Counted from the first letter of the stretch, positions 17,099 to 25,659 are shown. The stretch: 37,467 bases of DNA from Candidatus Polarisedimenticolaceae bacterium (GCA_021647945.1 JAKITT010000024.1:1-37467); one strand, 5' to 3'. The notes: generated from the letters alone by a model not told the origin. Numbers and translations are program-made.

Positions 17099-18607
17099 CT
17101 ATTGCTTCCTGATCGTTATCTTTGCAGATGCACCTACTTTTCCAAATGGAATAAAAAGCACTTTAAAAGCAGTTCCAGTAGCATCCAGATCAATAATAAC
17201 TTTCTGAGGTGCATCTCCCGCTTGGTTTACAAAACGCTCTCTTATCAACAGATCGTCCCGAACGCGATGGTTCTCAAAAACCAAACCAACCATTCCACGA
17301 AGAGAATCATTTTCTATGGTTATTTGATACGAGGCATCCTCAAGCATGACTCTTTCCATACTTCTAAACCATGATCGCTCTCTTACCAGATTCAAAGATA
17401 GAAAGGGTGGCGGAACAGCAGCTTCTGCTGCATTGACCAAACCAAATCCATATTCATCATCCCGCCCTTGCACGCCAAGATCCACAGCAGTCATCTGTAA
17501 CCTCAGTCGTACATCCTTGTTATTTACCAATCCATCACTGTTTAGATCTTCCACGCCAGCTGACATAACCAAAGCAGCCACACCGGTGACATGAGCAGCT
17601 GCCTGGGAGGTGCCACTTTGCCAGTTATATCCGTAGTATTGGACGGTAGACAATATACCCACCCCTGGTGCTGCCAACTCTACTCTTGGGTCGATTGGTG
17701 AGCCGAATGCACGGAGATCCATCTGATCAGTCGCAGTTACTGCAATGACCGAGTCATACCCCCCAGGAAAGGAGACGGGGCCACCGAAGGTATTTCCTGC
17801 TGCCGCGACAATCAGTAATCCCTCTGCATAGGCTGCATCTGTAGCCGCCTGCAGCACTGGGGAGTCAACCCCAGCAATGCTCATGTTGATGATATCCATA
17901 TCATTATCCAGCGCCCACTGGATACCGGAAATAATGGTGCTAACCGTTCCAAAACCAGCCGCATCCAACGACTTGACTGCATACAGTGATACCTCAGGGG
18001 CCACTCCGACAACACCAATACCATTTCCTTCTGCACCAATAGTTCCAGCTATATGGGTACCGTGACTATTCCAGCTGTCATCAAAGGGGTCATCATCGCC
18101 ATAGATGAAGTCATAACCACCACGATAGTTTGCAGCCAAATCCTCATGGTTATAGTCAATTCCGGTATCAATCACCACGACCTTAATCTCAGTGCCAGTA
18201 AGCCCCTTCTGATGTACCTCCTTGCTCCCTATGTGCAGCACACTCCAGGCATCTTGGTACTCAGTATCAGTAGCGATTGCCGCAGATGAAAATGAGCGTT
18301 GTAACGAAAAATCGGTATACATAGGCTCGACCACCATAACGGTTTTGTCATCTTCCACATAGGCGACAAGTGGATGTTGACGCAACTGATCCAAGGCCTG
18401 TTCTGGTAACCGTACAGCAATGGCTGGAATCAACCGATAAGTATGACCAATGGTGCCACCAATACCTCGAATCAGCTCCTGTTCTGATTGCCCTGGTTTC
18501 AGATGAAACCCAACAATTACCGAACGCTCCGCAGCAAAAATTGCCATTGGAAAAACAAAGCCTACGATGAGGGCAACGATAGAGTGATATCTGTTTTTAA
18601 AATGCAT
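17099..18607 (-). CDS. Secreted subtilisin-like serine protease (S8 family), OzpA-like context
   Basis: 502 residues. A signal peptide covers about 1-26. An inhibitor I9-like propeptide follows at about 28-95 (VIVGFHLKPG ... VAYVEDD). The catalytic domain, about 115-400, has D147 (VVVIDTGID), H182 (SHGTHIAGT), oxyanion N272 (AAAGN) and S334 (SGTSQAAAHVTG); Q and A replace the usual M and P after the serine. DLNSDGLVNNKD at about 355-366 looks like a calcium-binding EF-hand loop. A C-terminal beta domain of ~100 residues follows. It lies 81 bases after the tetraheme gene in the cytochrome series. In Geobacter, OzpA, a subtilase encoded next to OmcZ, trims that octaheme cytochrome. The same role is inferred here. 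Confidence 0.9.
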   Translation of the reverse strand: MHFKNRYHSIVALIVGFVFPMAIFAAERSVIVGFHLKPGQSEQELIRGIGGTIGHTYRLIPAIAVRLPEQALDQLRQHPLVAYVEDDKTVMVVEPMYTDFSLQRSFSSAAIATDTEYQDAWSVLHIGSKEVHQKGLTGTEIKVVVIDTGIDYNHEDLAANYRGGYDFIYGDDDPFDDSWNSHGTHIAGTIGAEGNGIGVVGVAPEVSLYAVKSLDAAGFGTVSTIISGIQWALDNDMDIINMSIAGVDSPVLQAATDAAYAEGLLIVAAAGNTFGGPVSFPGGYDSVIAVTATDQMDLRAFGSPIDPRVELAAPGVGILSTVQYYGYNWQSGTSQAAAHVTGVAALVMSAGVEDLNSDGLVNNKDVRLRLQMTAVDLGVQGRDDEYGFGLVNAAEAAVPPPFLSLNLVRERSWFRSMERVMLEDASYQITIENDSLRGMVGLVFENHRVRDDLLIRERFVNQAGDAPQKVIIDLDATGTAFKVLFIPFGKVGASAKITIRKQ

Positions 18608-18688
18608 GTTTTTTCCCCGAGTTCAAATTATTTTGAGTATTGTTTAATTATTTACGAGCTTATTTACCTCCGGTGAGATTCACGCTAC

Positions 18689-19171
18689 CTAGCCATGACA
18701 AACATGACAGTTGCGTTGCAAGAACGTCTCTGTCTGATGATGAACATTTCCTCTTGTCATCGGGCTACCGGTAACAACCGATACCGGGTGGCACTGTAGG
18801 CAATCACTGAATGGTTTGATCACATAGGCCATCTGCATGATGTCCCAGACGTACTCGTGGCAGGCCATGCACCCATAGGGATCTCCAGGCGTACCACCAG
18901 GTGCATCAGGTGCTTTTGATTGCTCCAGATATGGAATTGGAGTACCAACCAAAGTGTGATGCCGGTCAGGATTGACCATCTCCAACATCGGGAAATTCTC
19001 CAGGTCTTCATGACAGTTCCGACACGCCTCTTCTGTCGGATATCCATCAAAAATAGCCATCATACCGCCTCCCATACCACCTCCCATCATACGAGCCTGA
19101 CTTTCAGGCAGATCGACAACACTAATAAGGAGCAGCAATGCAACCCATAACGGCTGTTTTAGTCGGTTCAT
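18689..19171 (-). CDS. Exported tetraheme c-type cytochrome
   Basis: 160 residues with a signal peptide (about 1-27) and a methionine/glycine-rich stretch MMGGGMGGGMM. Four CXXCH motifs start at C50, C101, C124 and C155. Paired histidines occur in DRHH (69-72) and VHH (143-145), the kind of residues that ligate stacked heme pairs. Order and spacing match hemes 1-4 of the neighbouring octaheme cytochrome (DRHH, GxPGxxYxCxxCHxxxW, FxDCLxCH, VHHxT, NCxxCHG), so the two are paralogues. It probably carries electrons outside the inner membrane. A G-rich ribosome binding site lies 4 bases upstream of the ATG. It is followed by the protease gene. Confidence 0.92.
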   Translation of the reverse strand: MNRLKQPLWVALLLLISVVDLPESQARMMGGGMGGGMMAIFDGYPTEEACRNCHEDLENFPMLEMVNPDRHHTLVGTPIPYLEQSKAPDAPGGTPGDPYGCMACHEYVWDIMQMAYVIKPFSDCLQCHPVSVVTGSPMTRGNVHHQTETFLQRNCHVCHG

Positions 19172-19227
19172 ATTGCCCCCCTATGAACACTTTCTATGCT
19201 CTATATTTAATAGAGGTAAGGGGGCGC

Positions 19228-19250
19228 CTGTTACCAGACGCCCCTCCCTC
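19228..19250 (-). terminator. GC-rich hairpin between octaheme and tetraheme genes
   Basis: Arms GGGGCG-CTG and CAG-CGCCCC lie 55-80 bases past the octaheme stop on the minus strand. The following sequence is not a proper T-run, so it may act as a partial terminator or 3'-stabilising hairpin. Confidence 0.5.
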
Positions 19251-19305
19251 ATCAACAGCTGATCAGGCTAATGCCCTACTCAGCATCTTCATTAAAAGAG
19301 CCTCC

Positions 19306-20796
19306 TTAGTTACAACTAACATCTGTTGATGCACTACCAAAGATGCTCTCGACTTCCAAACTGCCACAGGTCGATGCACCACAGTCAGCAACAATCTCAC
19401 TGTCATTCCATGAATTGACAGAACAAGTTGCCGCCGCCATAGAGATGCTGGTGCCAGAATCAATTGCATCCAAATATGCACCAAACCCATTGCCTGAAAT
19501 GGTCAGGACACTGCCATCAGCAACAACCTGATCAATCGCCACCGGTGGTTGTACAACCAGAGCCATAGGGTTACTCATATTGTTCAACCCCTTAACGGCA
19601 CGCAGGTAGTAGTTACCTGGAGCCAAGTCGGCAGGCAGGGTCACATTCATCGTGGATGGGGTGACATCAACTGCAGTCAACGCAATGGTAGTACCATCAG
19701 CCGCCGTCAAGCTGGCAGTTGAATCCACCTCCATTGCACCAAAGAAAGTTAATATTTCATTGGATAATGAAATACCACTAACAGTGATGGTTTCTGCAGA
19801 ACCCGCTGGGACACTCTGGGTACTCAACCCTGTAAGCTCAGGTACGACAGGACCAGAGAAAGGTGCTGGCATACCGCCAGCGCCAATATACCCACCATGA
19901 CACCCATTACAGTCAGCAGGAGAACTACCAATGTGGCCGAAAAATGGATCTTCTCCGCCGACAGTTACAACACCATCACCATTGGAGTCAGCCTGGATGT
20001 TATGGACCGAGTTGATGCCGTGGCAATCTTCACAGCGACGAATAGCCCAATCCGTACCCATCTGGTCATGACACACAGTACAGTCAAGTGCCGAAATGCC
20101 TGGCTGACCAATACCTGTGCTGTGGTGGTTCACATCATTCGTAGGAATGACACGTCCACTAACAGCATCAATACCGGTATTGTGGCAGAAGTCACAAGCA
20201 CCCTCACCGTTAGTCCCTTTACCATCACTGGTACGTGGTGTAACCAACGTTGGTGGACGACCAGTGGGGATATAGTGACCATCACCAGGATTATCAATGC
20301 GGGCACCATGGCAGTGTTGACAGTTAAGAGCCTGTGCTGGCGCAGTGAGGTGATGTACAGATGCCTGATTTACAACCTGCGTATGACAATTCAGACAGTC
20401 AATAAAGTTTTGGGCAATATCATAACTAAAAGTGACAGGATTCCACTCAACGAAATGACAGCTCAAACAGTCATACAGTTCTCCAGGTACACCATTAGGC
20501 GATTGCGTTGGATCTTGGACAACTGTATCCACCCGCGCATGGTGCCGGTCTGTAATGACCCCAGGTTTGACATCTGGCGCTGCAAAACTCCAATCTATCA
20601 CTGCCAAATCAGCCGGGGTTAATCGGCTGGGAATATGGCAATACCAACAATTTTCCCGCGCTAAATTGTTGAACACACCATCTGGAATACCGATATTTTG
20701 ATTCACAGGCGGTGCAGGGACGTTAGCCCAGCTAACAGTGCTCATGCCTCCTACCAGAAGTAGGGCACCTATATTTAGTATTAGTCGCTTAAACAT
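19306..20796 (-). CDS. Octaheme c-type cytochrome with heme-free C-terminal domain (OmcZ-like)
   Basis: 496 residues from the ATG at 20796, which has GGAG nine bases upstream; a frame extension to 20835 has no ribosome binding site. A signal peptide covers about 1-24. Eight CXXCH motifs start at C50, C110, C134, C159, C201, C239, C255 and C296, with DRHH, VHH and NHH histidine pairs between them. DSNGDGVVTVGGED (270-283) looks like a calcium loop. The last ~196 residues have no heme. They form Ig/IPT-like beta domains with four cysteines near the end. This matches the plan of Geobacter OmcZ, an octaheme precursor of similar length whose C-terminal part is cut off before nanowire assembly. A sigma54 promoter lies about 85 bases upstream of the start. 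Confidence 0.9.
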   Translation of the reverse strand: MFKRLILNIGALLLVGGMSTVSWANVPAPPVNQNIGIPDGVFNNLARENCWYCHIPSRLTPADLAVIDWSFAAPDVKPGVITDRHHARVDTVVQDPTQSPNGVPGELYDCLSCHFVEWNPVTFSYDIAQNFIDCLNCHTQVVNQASVHHLTAPAQALNCQHCHGARIDNPGDGHYIPTGRPPTLVTPRTSDGKGTNGEGACDFCHNTGIDAVSGRVIPTNDVNHHSTGIGQPGISALDCTVCHDQMGTDWAIRRCEDCHGINSVHNIQADSNGDGVVTVGGEDPFFGHIGSSPADCNGCHGGYIGAGGMPAPFSGPVVPELTGLSTQSVPAGSAETITVSGISLSNEILTFFGAMEVDSTASLTAADGTTIALTAVDVTPSTMNVTLPADLAPGNYYLRAVKGLNNMSNPMALVVQPPVAIDQVVADGSVLTISGNGFGAYLDAIDSGTSISMAAATCSVNSWNDSEIVADCGASTCGSLEVESIFGSASTDVSCN

Positions 20797-20879
20797 GACG
20801 TTCATCTCCATTATTAAATACAAAAAAGCTTCCATTTATGCTTCTATTACAAACTTCTATTACCTCCAGTGACTAATAG

Positions 20880-20895
20880 TGCGATTTTCATGCCA
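20880..20895 (-). promoter_or_regulatory. Sigma54 promoter of the octaheme cytochrome series
   Basis: On the minus strand TGGCATGAAAATCGCA has GG and GC exactly 10 bases apart, fitting TGGCACGN4TTGC(A) at all key positions. The predicted transcript start is near 20869. The remaining gap up to 21419 holds one palindrome (20951-20978) and no convincing gene. Confidence 0.75.
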
Positions 20896-20950
20896 TCTTA
20901 TTTTTTCCTTTCATATCAATAAGATAGGAAAATTGCCCTCACAAACATCC

Positions 20951-20978
20951 TGTGTATTTGTTGCCAAACAAATACACA
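20951..20978. promoter_or_regulatory. Palindrome upstream of the sigma54 promoter, candidate activator site
   Basis: Perfect 12-base arms TGTGTATTTGTT and AACAAATACACA lie around GCCA, centred about 95 bases above the predicted start of transcription. That is the usual place for an NtrC-type activator. It is not the TGTCN10GACA site known for E. coli GlrR. Confidence 0.5.
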
Positions 20979-21419
20979 TAGAATAAAGGGTTATCTTCAA
21001 GTCATTGATAACACTACAATTACCATGAGTCTTGGATTGGAGACAATACTCAGTTTTGAAGTTACTTCGTAGCAAAGTTCAGAATCATGCCCAGCCCAAG
21101 CAACCTGACATGCTCACGTACTAAATATGAGAATAAAATAGGATAAGCTGCCCCTCCTATATTATTCCCTTCCACATAATCTTCTCAGTCTTCCCAACGC
21201 TTCACAGGATTTGGAACTGCTGAAATAATTCTACTTGCGCGAGGCTCTGATTCAACAAATCCATAAGACTAAGACAGGGATGGCAATAGTCCGAAAGCAA
21301 TATACTTCTTGACTTATGTCGTTTTTTATCTTTATCCAGCCAAATTAATATAGGGAATACCCTCTTGTCTCCATCTGTCGACACTCATATCACTACTTCA
21401 TTTTTGCTAAAGTTCGAGC

Positions 21420-22880
21420 ATGTCAATCAAACCCACTTCCCTTCTTAAACTCACACTGCTAGGTTTTTTTCTAGTGGCGGTTCCCCTGACCATTGGCCTA
21501 CTTAGTACAGTGTTCTTGGTGGATCGTCTTGCCGTGCAAATGCAAATGGTCATGCAAGGTTCTACCCAGGCAGTAAAATCTGGGCACTATATAACCACCC
21601 AAGCACTCAGCATGGAACGCAGTGCTGCGCAGTACCTTATACTGCATGATGAAGCCATTCTTACTCGCTATGAACACCAACAAAGCAAGCTTAAACAGGA
21701 GGTCAATCGACTACTTACCCTGTCACATGATCCTGTTCTGTCCAAGCGACTGCAGCAGCTACTGGTACGAGAAGGAGAGCTCTACCAAAAACTCCAAGAG
21801 ATCACTACGGAGCCTATGCTGAAAAGAGAAGAACTGACCGCAGTGGGGCACTTCTCCGAACTGGTGCAGCCCATCCCTTTTGATGTAACACGCATGATTA
21901 CTCAAGAGAGCAGCACCATGAATTTCCAGGTCAGCCAAGTACAGCAGCTACTTCTGTGGCAGGCAGCAGCTCTCATTCCTCTGGCGCTATCCATTATGGT
22001 GCTTTTCAGTGTACTCATCTCCCGCCCTTTGCAACAACTGAGTGCCGCTATTCGACAGCTCGGTGCAGGCAAGCTTGCCACCGCCATTGAGGTCACCGGA
22101 CCTCAGGATATTCGTGAACTTGGCGAACAGCTGGATTGGTTACGGAGACAATTAGCCACGCTGGACGAGCAAAAGCTGCAATTCCTCCATAACATCTCCC
22201 ACGAACTCAAAACCCCGCTTTCAGCCATACGTGAAGGAGCTGGTTTACTTCGTGACGGTATCATTAGCAACCAAACAGAGGAGCAGGAAGTGGTACAAAT
22301 ACTGTATGAAAATAGCCTGCAGCTACAGAATCAAGTGGAGAGTCTACTCAACTTTAACCTTGCCCTGGCCCAGGATCAGTTTTGCAGCGGGAAGCCTGTA
22401 GATCTTGCAACACTCATTCCCTCAGTACTGAAAAAACATCAGTTAGCCGTACGGACACGAAACATCACTATTGAATCCTGGCTGCCATCAACACTTGTGT
22501 GCGGCGTTCCTGAACAGTTATGTGTCATTTTCGATAACCTGCTCTCAAATGCGATCAAGTACTCTTGCAATGGTGGAAAAGTGCGGATAAAACTATATCA
22601 AGGGAGCCAAAAGGCCATAGTGGATGTCATTGACCAAGGAGTGGGAATTATGCCAGAAGAGAGTCCTCACCTTTTCGAGCCTTTTTTTCAGGGAAAGAGC
22701 ACATCCAACAGCCCTTTACAAGGAACAGGTTTGGGGCTCTCCATCGTAGCGCGCTATCTGCATCTGCATGAGGGTTCTATCAAACTGATGGAGAGTAAAC
22801 AAGGAGCACACTTCCAAGTCAGCTTGCCCTTAGCCACAACACAGATAGCCGGCACCGGAAATAGAGCATGTCCAAGCTGA
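21420..22880 (+). CDS. QseE/GlrK-type sensor histidine kinase
   Basis: 486 residues. Transmembrane helices lie at about 10-33 and 179-200, bounding a ~145-residue helical periplasmic domain. A HAMP linker (about 200-250) follows. The HisKA domain has H261 in FLHNISHELKTPLS. The ATPase domain has the N box NLLSNAIKYS (373-382), G1 DQGVGI (405-410) and G2 GTGLGL (435-440). The gene order kinase, small lipoprotein, sigma54 response regulator is that of qseE-qseG-qseF (glrK-yfhG-glrR), and the length fits. It is divergent from the octaheme cytochrome series. Its signal is unknown; location suggests control of the cytochromes. Confidence 0.88.
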   Translation: MSIKPTSLLKLTLLGFFLVAVPLTIGLLSTVFLVDRLAVQMQMVMQGSTQAVKSGHYITTQALSMERSAAQYLILHDEAILTRYEHQQSKLKQEVNRLLTLSHDPVLSKRLQQLLVREGELYQKLQEITTEPMLKREELTAVGHFSELVQPIPFDVTRMITQESSTMNFQVSQVQQLLLWQAAALIPLALSIMVLFSVLISRPLQQLSAAIRQLGAGKLATAIEVTGPQDIRELGEQLDWLRRQLATLDEQKLQFLHNISHELKTPLSAIREGAGLLRDGIISNQTEEQEVVQILYENSLQLQNQVESLLNFNLALAQDQFCSGKPVDLATLIPSVLKKHQLAVRTRNITIESWLPSTLVCGVPEQLCVIFDNLLSNAIKYSCNGGKVRIKLYQGSQKAIVDVIDQGVGIMPEESPHLFEPFFQGKSTSNSPLQGTGLGLSIVARYLHLHEGSIKLMESKQGAHFQVSLPLATTQIAGTGNRACPS

Positions 22881-23470
22881 GCCATGGGGCAATAACCATT
22901 ATGCTTCTAACAGGCTGCACAGCCTTCCCCCAACGGCTAGCCTCAGTCTCACCTCCACGGGTCATGCAGGAGCCAGACACAGTAAACAAAACCTACTTCA
23001 GAGATTTCCTAAATCAGGATGGACCGCTTTGTCTCATGCATGATGGGCATAATAAGCCAACACTGACATTAGCCACTGAGGCGATACCACTGAAACACAA
23101 TATACATGACCAGCAGCAACGTACCCCAGAACCATACCAGAATGACAGTTCTGTAATAGAGCAACATCAAGCACTGGAGCTACTCAAGCAGCTATCCGAC
23201 AGGGAAAGTAGCATGACATTGAAAGAGCAACAGCTGACTAAGAAATTACAGGATCAGCTGGAACACAATCTATCTCAACAGAGTGTAATCCGAGCGTTAA
23301 GGGACAAACTCAAACAGCAATTCACTACATCCAAACAGTTGATAAAACAGCTAGCAACACAACTCATCGGCTTACGATCCCAGTTGGAACAACTGAAAAA
23401 TATAGAAAAGAGTATCACCAGGAAAGAGCAAGCTATCATCATCCCATCAACCGACAACCATTCTCTATGA
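22868..23470 (+). CDS. QseG/YfhG-like lipoprotein
   Basis: 200 residues starting with a lipoprotein signal ending in the lipobox LLTGC (cysteine 17). The second half (about 95-190) is a long Q/L/E/K-rich coiled coil. It overlaps the kinase gene by 13 bases and the regulator gene by 4 (ATGA), so the three form one operon. In enterobacteria QseG is an outer-membrane lipoprotein that interacts with the kinase QseE. The sequence is poorly conserved, so the assignment rests on position, lipobox and coiled coil. Confidence 0.75.
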   Translation: MSKLSHGAITIMLLTGCTAFPQRLASVSPPRVMQEPDTVNKTYFRDFLNQDGPLCLMHDGHNKPTLTLATEAIPLKHNIHDQQQRTPEPYQNDSSVIEQHQALELLKQLSDRESSMTLKEQQLTKKLQDQLEHNLSQQSVIRALRDKLKQQFTTSKQLIKQLATQLIGLRSQLEQLKNIEKSITRKEQAIIIPSTDNHSL

Positions 23471-24822
23471 ACAGGCACCGGATCCTGCTGGTCGATGATG
23501 ACCCCAGCCTACTCAAGCTGCTATCAATACGGTTACAAGCTAATAATTTTGATATCGAGACCGCCAGTAATGGGTCAAAAGCTCTGAACAAGCTCACCTC
23601 ATTTCAACCTCATCTCATCATCACAGATCTACGTATGAGAGGGATGGGTGGTCTAGATCTCTTCAAAGCAATACACCAGCAATTTCCTACTCTCCCAGTA
23701 ATCATACTCACTGCCCATGGCACTATTCCCGATGCAATAAATGCTACTCACATGGGGGTTTTTAGCTTTCTTACCAAGCCCTTCGATAGTGAGGGGCTAC
23801 TGAAGACCATTGAGCGCGCCCTTAGTCAGGGCTATACATGTAACGACAAGGACATAGAGAACAATGACCAACACTGGCGACACAAAATAATCAGTCAGAG
23901 CGCTGTCATTGAGGAGTTACTTGGGCAGGCTTGGCGTATTGCGCAAAGTAACGTAAGCACACTGATTCAGAGTGACAGTGGCACTGGCAAGGAGCTACTG
24001 GCACAGGCTATACACAACGCTAGCCCACGGCATAACGCACCCTTCATACCTGTCAACTGTGCGGCAATCCCTGAACCTTTACTAGAATCAGAGCTATTTG
24101 GTCATCGTAAAGGGGCTTTTACCGGTGCCACCCACAACCGAACAGGCCTATTTGAGACCGCCAATAAAGGCACTCTGTTTCTGGATGAGATTGGCAACAT
24201 GCCAATGGAATTTCAAGTCAAGCTACTGAGGGTATTGGAGGATGGCAAGGTTCGTCCAATGGGAACCAGTGCCACTATCCCAGTGGATGTACGCATCATC
24301 TCCGCCACCAACATCGACCTGGAAGCTGCCATTGAAGCAAATAATTTCCGCGAAGATCTATTCTATCGGCTCAACGTGGTAATGCTGAAAATCCCACCCT
24401 TGCGTGATCGACGTGAGGATATTCCCCTACTGGCAAACCATTTCCTACATCGGGCATGTGATCGCACAGAGCAAACTATGGCCAGCTCCTTCTCTCCCGA
24501 AGCTATGGAAGCACTGATGATGGCACCATGGCCCGGTAATGTCCGCCAGCTTCTCAATGTTGTGGAACAGGTGGTAGCACTGTCAGTAACTTCAGTGATA
24601 TCAGCAAGCCTGATTCGCAATGCGCTGCACATTAAGACCTGCACAGTTGTCCCACTCGTCAAGGCCCGGATTGATTTCGAGCGCAACTACCTGGTACACA
24701 TTCTGCAGATGACCCGTGGCAATGTGACCCAGGCAGCACTTCTAGCGAAGCGCAACCGCACCGAGTTCTACAAGCTGCTCAACCGCCACCAACTTGAACC
24801 AGCCCTCTTTCGTCGCAGTTAA
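23467..24822 (+). CDS. QseF/GlrR-type sigma54-dependent response regulator
   Basis: 451 residues. A receiver domain covers about 1-120, with phospho-acceptor D54 (LIITDLRMRG), an acidic DDD cluster at 10-12 and K104 (TKP). The AAA+ sigma54-interaction domain covers about 145-370. It has Walker A SDSGTGKE (169-176), GAFTGA (216-221) and Walker B GTLFLDE (235-241). A Fis-type helix-turn-helix closes the protein (TRGNVTQAALLAKRNRTEFYKLL, given here as RGNVTQAA and KRNRTEFYKLL), strongly GlrR-like. It should activate sigma54 promoters when phosphorylated by the preceding kinase. Two such promoters lie upstream of the flanking cytochrome genes, making these the likely targets (inference). It ends 12 bases from the convergent pentaheme gene. 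Confidence 0.93.
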   Translation: MNRHRILLVDDDPSLLKLLSIRLQANNFDIETASNGSKALNKLTSFQPHLIITDLRMRGMGGLDLFKAIHQQFPTLPVIILTAHGTIPDAINATHMGVFSFLTKPFDSEGLLKTIERALSQGYTCNDKDIENNDQHWRHKIISQSAVIEELLGQAWRIAQSNVSTLIQSDSGTGKELLAQAIHNASPRHNAPFIPVNCAAIPEPLLESELFGHRKGAFTGATHNRTGLFETANKGTLFLDEIGNMPMEFQVKLLRVLEDGKVRPMGTSATIPVDVRIISATNIDLEAAIEANNFREDLFYRLNVVMLKIPPLRDRREDIPLLANHFLHRACDRTEQTMASSFSPEAMEALMMAPWPGNVRQLLNVVEQVVALSVTSVISASLIRNALHIKTCTVVPLVKARIDFERNYLVHILQMTRGNVTQAALLAKRNRTEFYKLLNRHQLEPALFRRS

Positions 24823-24834
24823 GAATAGGTCTCA

Positions 24835-25545
24835 CTACTTGTTGTGGCATGTCATGCAGAGGGCACTACCATCATTGCTCTTCCTCAGGAATGGAACATT
24901 TTCAGGGTCGTGTGGATTGTGACATGAGGGGCATTCCACCCTACCATTGAACAGTTTAACATCAGCCCAGCCCTTCTCCGGATCAGGAGGGGTATTGAAG
25001 GAGGGGTCATTGCTGAGAGCATCTGCGTAGATAATGGAAACAGGGTGGTCATTTCTAAGATCCGGGCCTATTTGCCACCACTGCCCTGGGAAAAAACTGG
25101 CTTGACCACCAGTTAGCAGATCCCCAATACCGTTGTGACATGCCAGACAGCTGGGAATCATGCCATTGGCATTGGAAGAGTTAACCAACCGATGCATATC
25201 ATCCCCCCCTACGGCCCCACCACCTCCTACAACATCATGACAGCTCAAGCAGGCTAGTGACAGTGCGCTAGGCGTAGCCGCACAAGTGGCATCCATCGTC
25301 GGACTGGTATAGACCTGAAATACAGTGGTGTCTGTTAGTCGCCGGTTCCACAGCGGACCCTGAGAGATGTTTGCATTGTGTGGTGTATGACAAAATACGC
25401 AGATCTCATTAGTTGTAGTTGCATCTGCCCCGCCATAATAATTCGTTGGCCCCAGATCATGTTTTGAGCCAACAATACTGGCTGCCAAGAGCAACTGCGG
25501 CAACACCAGCAATAATACGCTGACCAATCTTATAATATTTTTCAC
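24835..25545 (-). CDS. Exported pentaheme cytochrome c (doubled-CXXCH family)
   Basis: 236 residues with a signal peptide (about 1-22). Five CXXCH motifs start at C49, C99, C133, C205 and C230. CVFCHTPHNA and VECPSCHNPHDP are the CXXCHxPH type typical of the doubled-CXXCH family; DHPVSIIY and ALCMTCHNK are further family marks. These are periplasmic or outer-surface electron carriers. It is convergent with the sigma54 regulator gene and has its own sigma54 promoter, so it probably belongs to the same regulon. GGAGG lies 11 bases upstream of the ATG. Confidence 0.92.
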   Translation of the reverse strand: MKNIIRLVSVLLLVLPQLLLAASIVGSKHDLGPTNYYGGADATTTNEICVFCHTPHNANISQGPLWNRRLTDTTVFQVYTSPTMDATCAATPSALSLACLSCHDVVGGGGAVGGDDMHRLVNSSNANGMIPSCLACHNGIGDLLTGGQASFFPGQWWQIGPDLRNDHPVSIIYADALSNDPSFNTPPDPEKGWADVKLFNGRVECPSCHNPHDPENVPFLRKSNDGSALCMTCHNK

Positions 25546-25659
25546 TTTGAATGCCTCCGACCAGTGGACCAGTCATTATTGTTTTTCCCCGAGTAACTAA
25601 GCCCGCTCTTGTATCGTGGTTTGAATAGAGCACTCAGGCACAACTATTTTACCCCCAGA

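Noticed and set aside
16678..19305. Additional sigma54 promoters for tetraheme, protease or isomerase genes
   Set aside because: No TGGC...GC pair with correct spacing was found; the closest, near 18657-18670, lacks the TGGCA core and lies over the tetraheme 3' flank.
20797..20835. Upstream extension of the octaheme gene
   Set aside because: The GGAG ribosome binding site fits the ATG at 20796, and the signal peptide begins there.
21202..21384. Sixty-codon minus-strand frame between octaheme and kinase genes
   Set aside because: No recognised similarity, no good ribosome binding site and no operon context; probably a chance frame.
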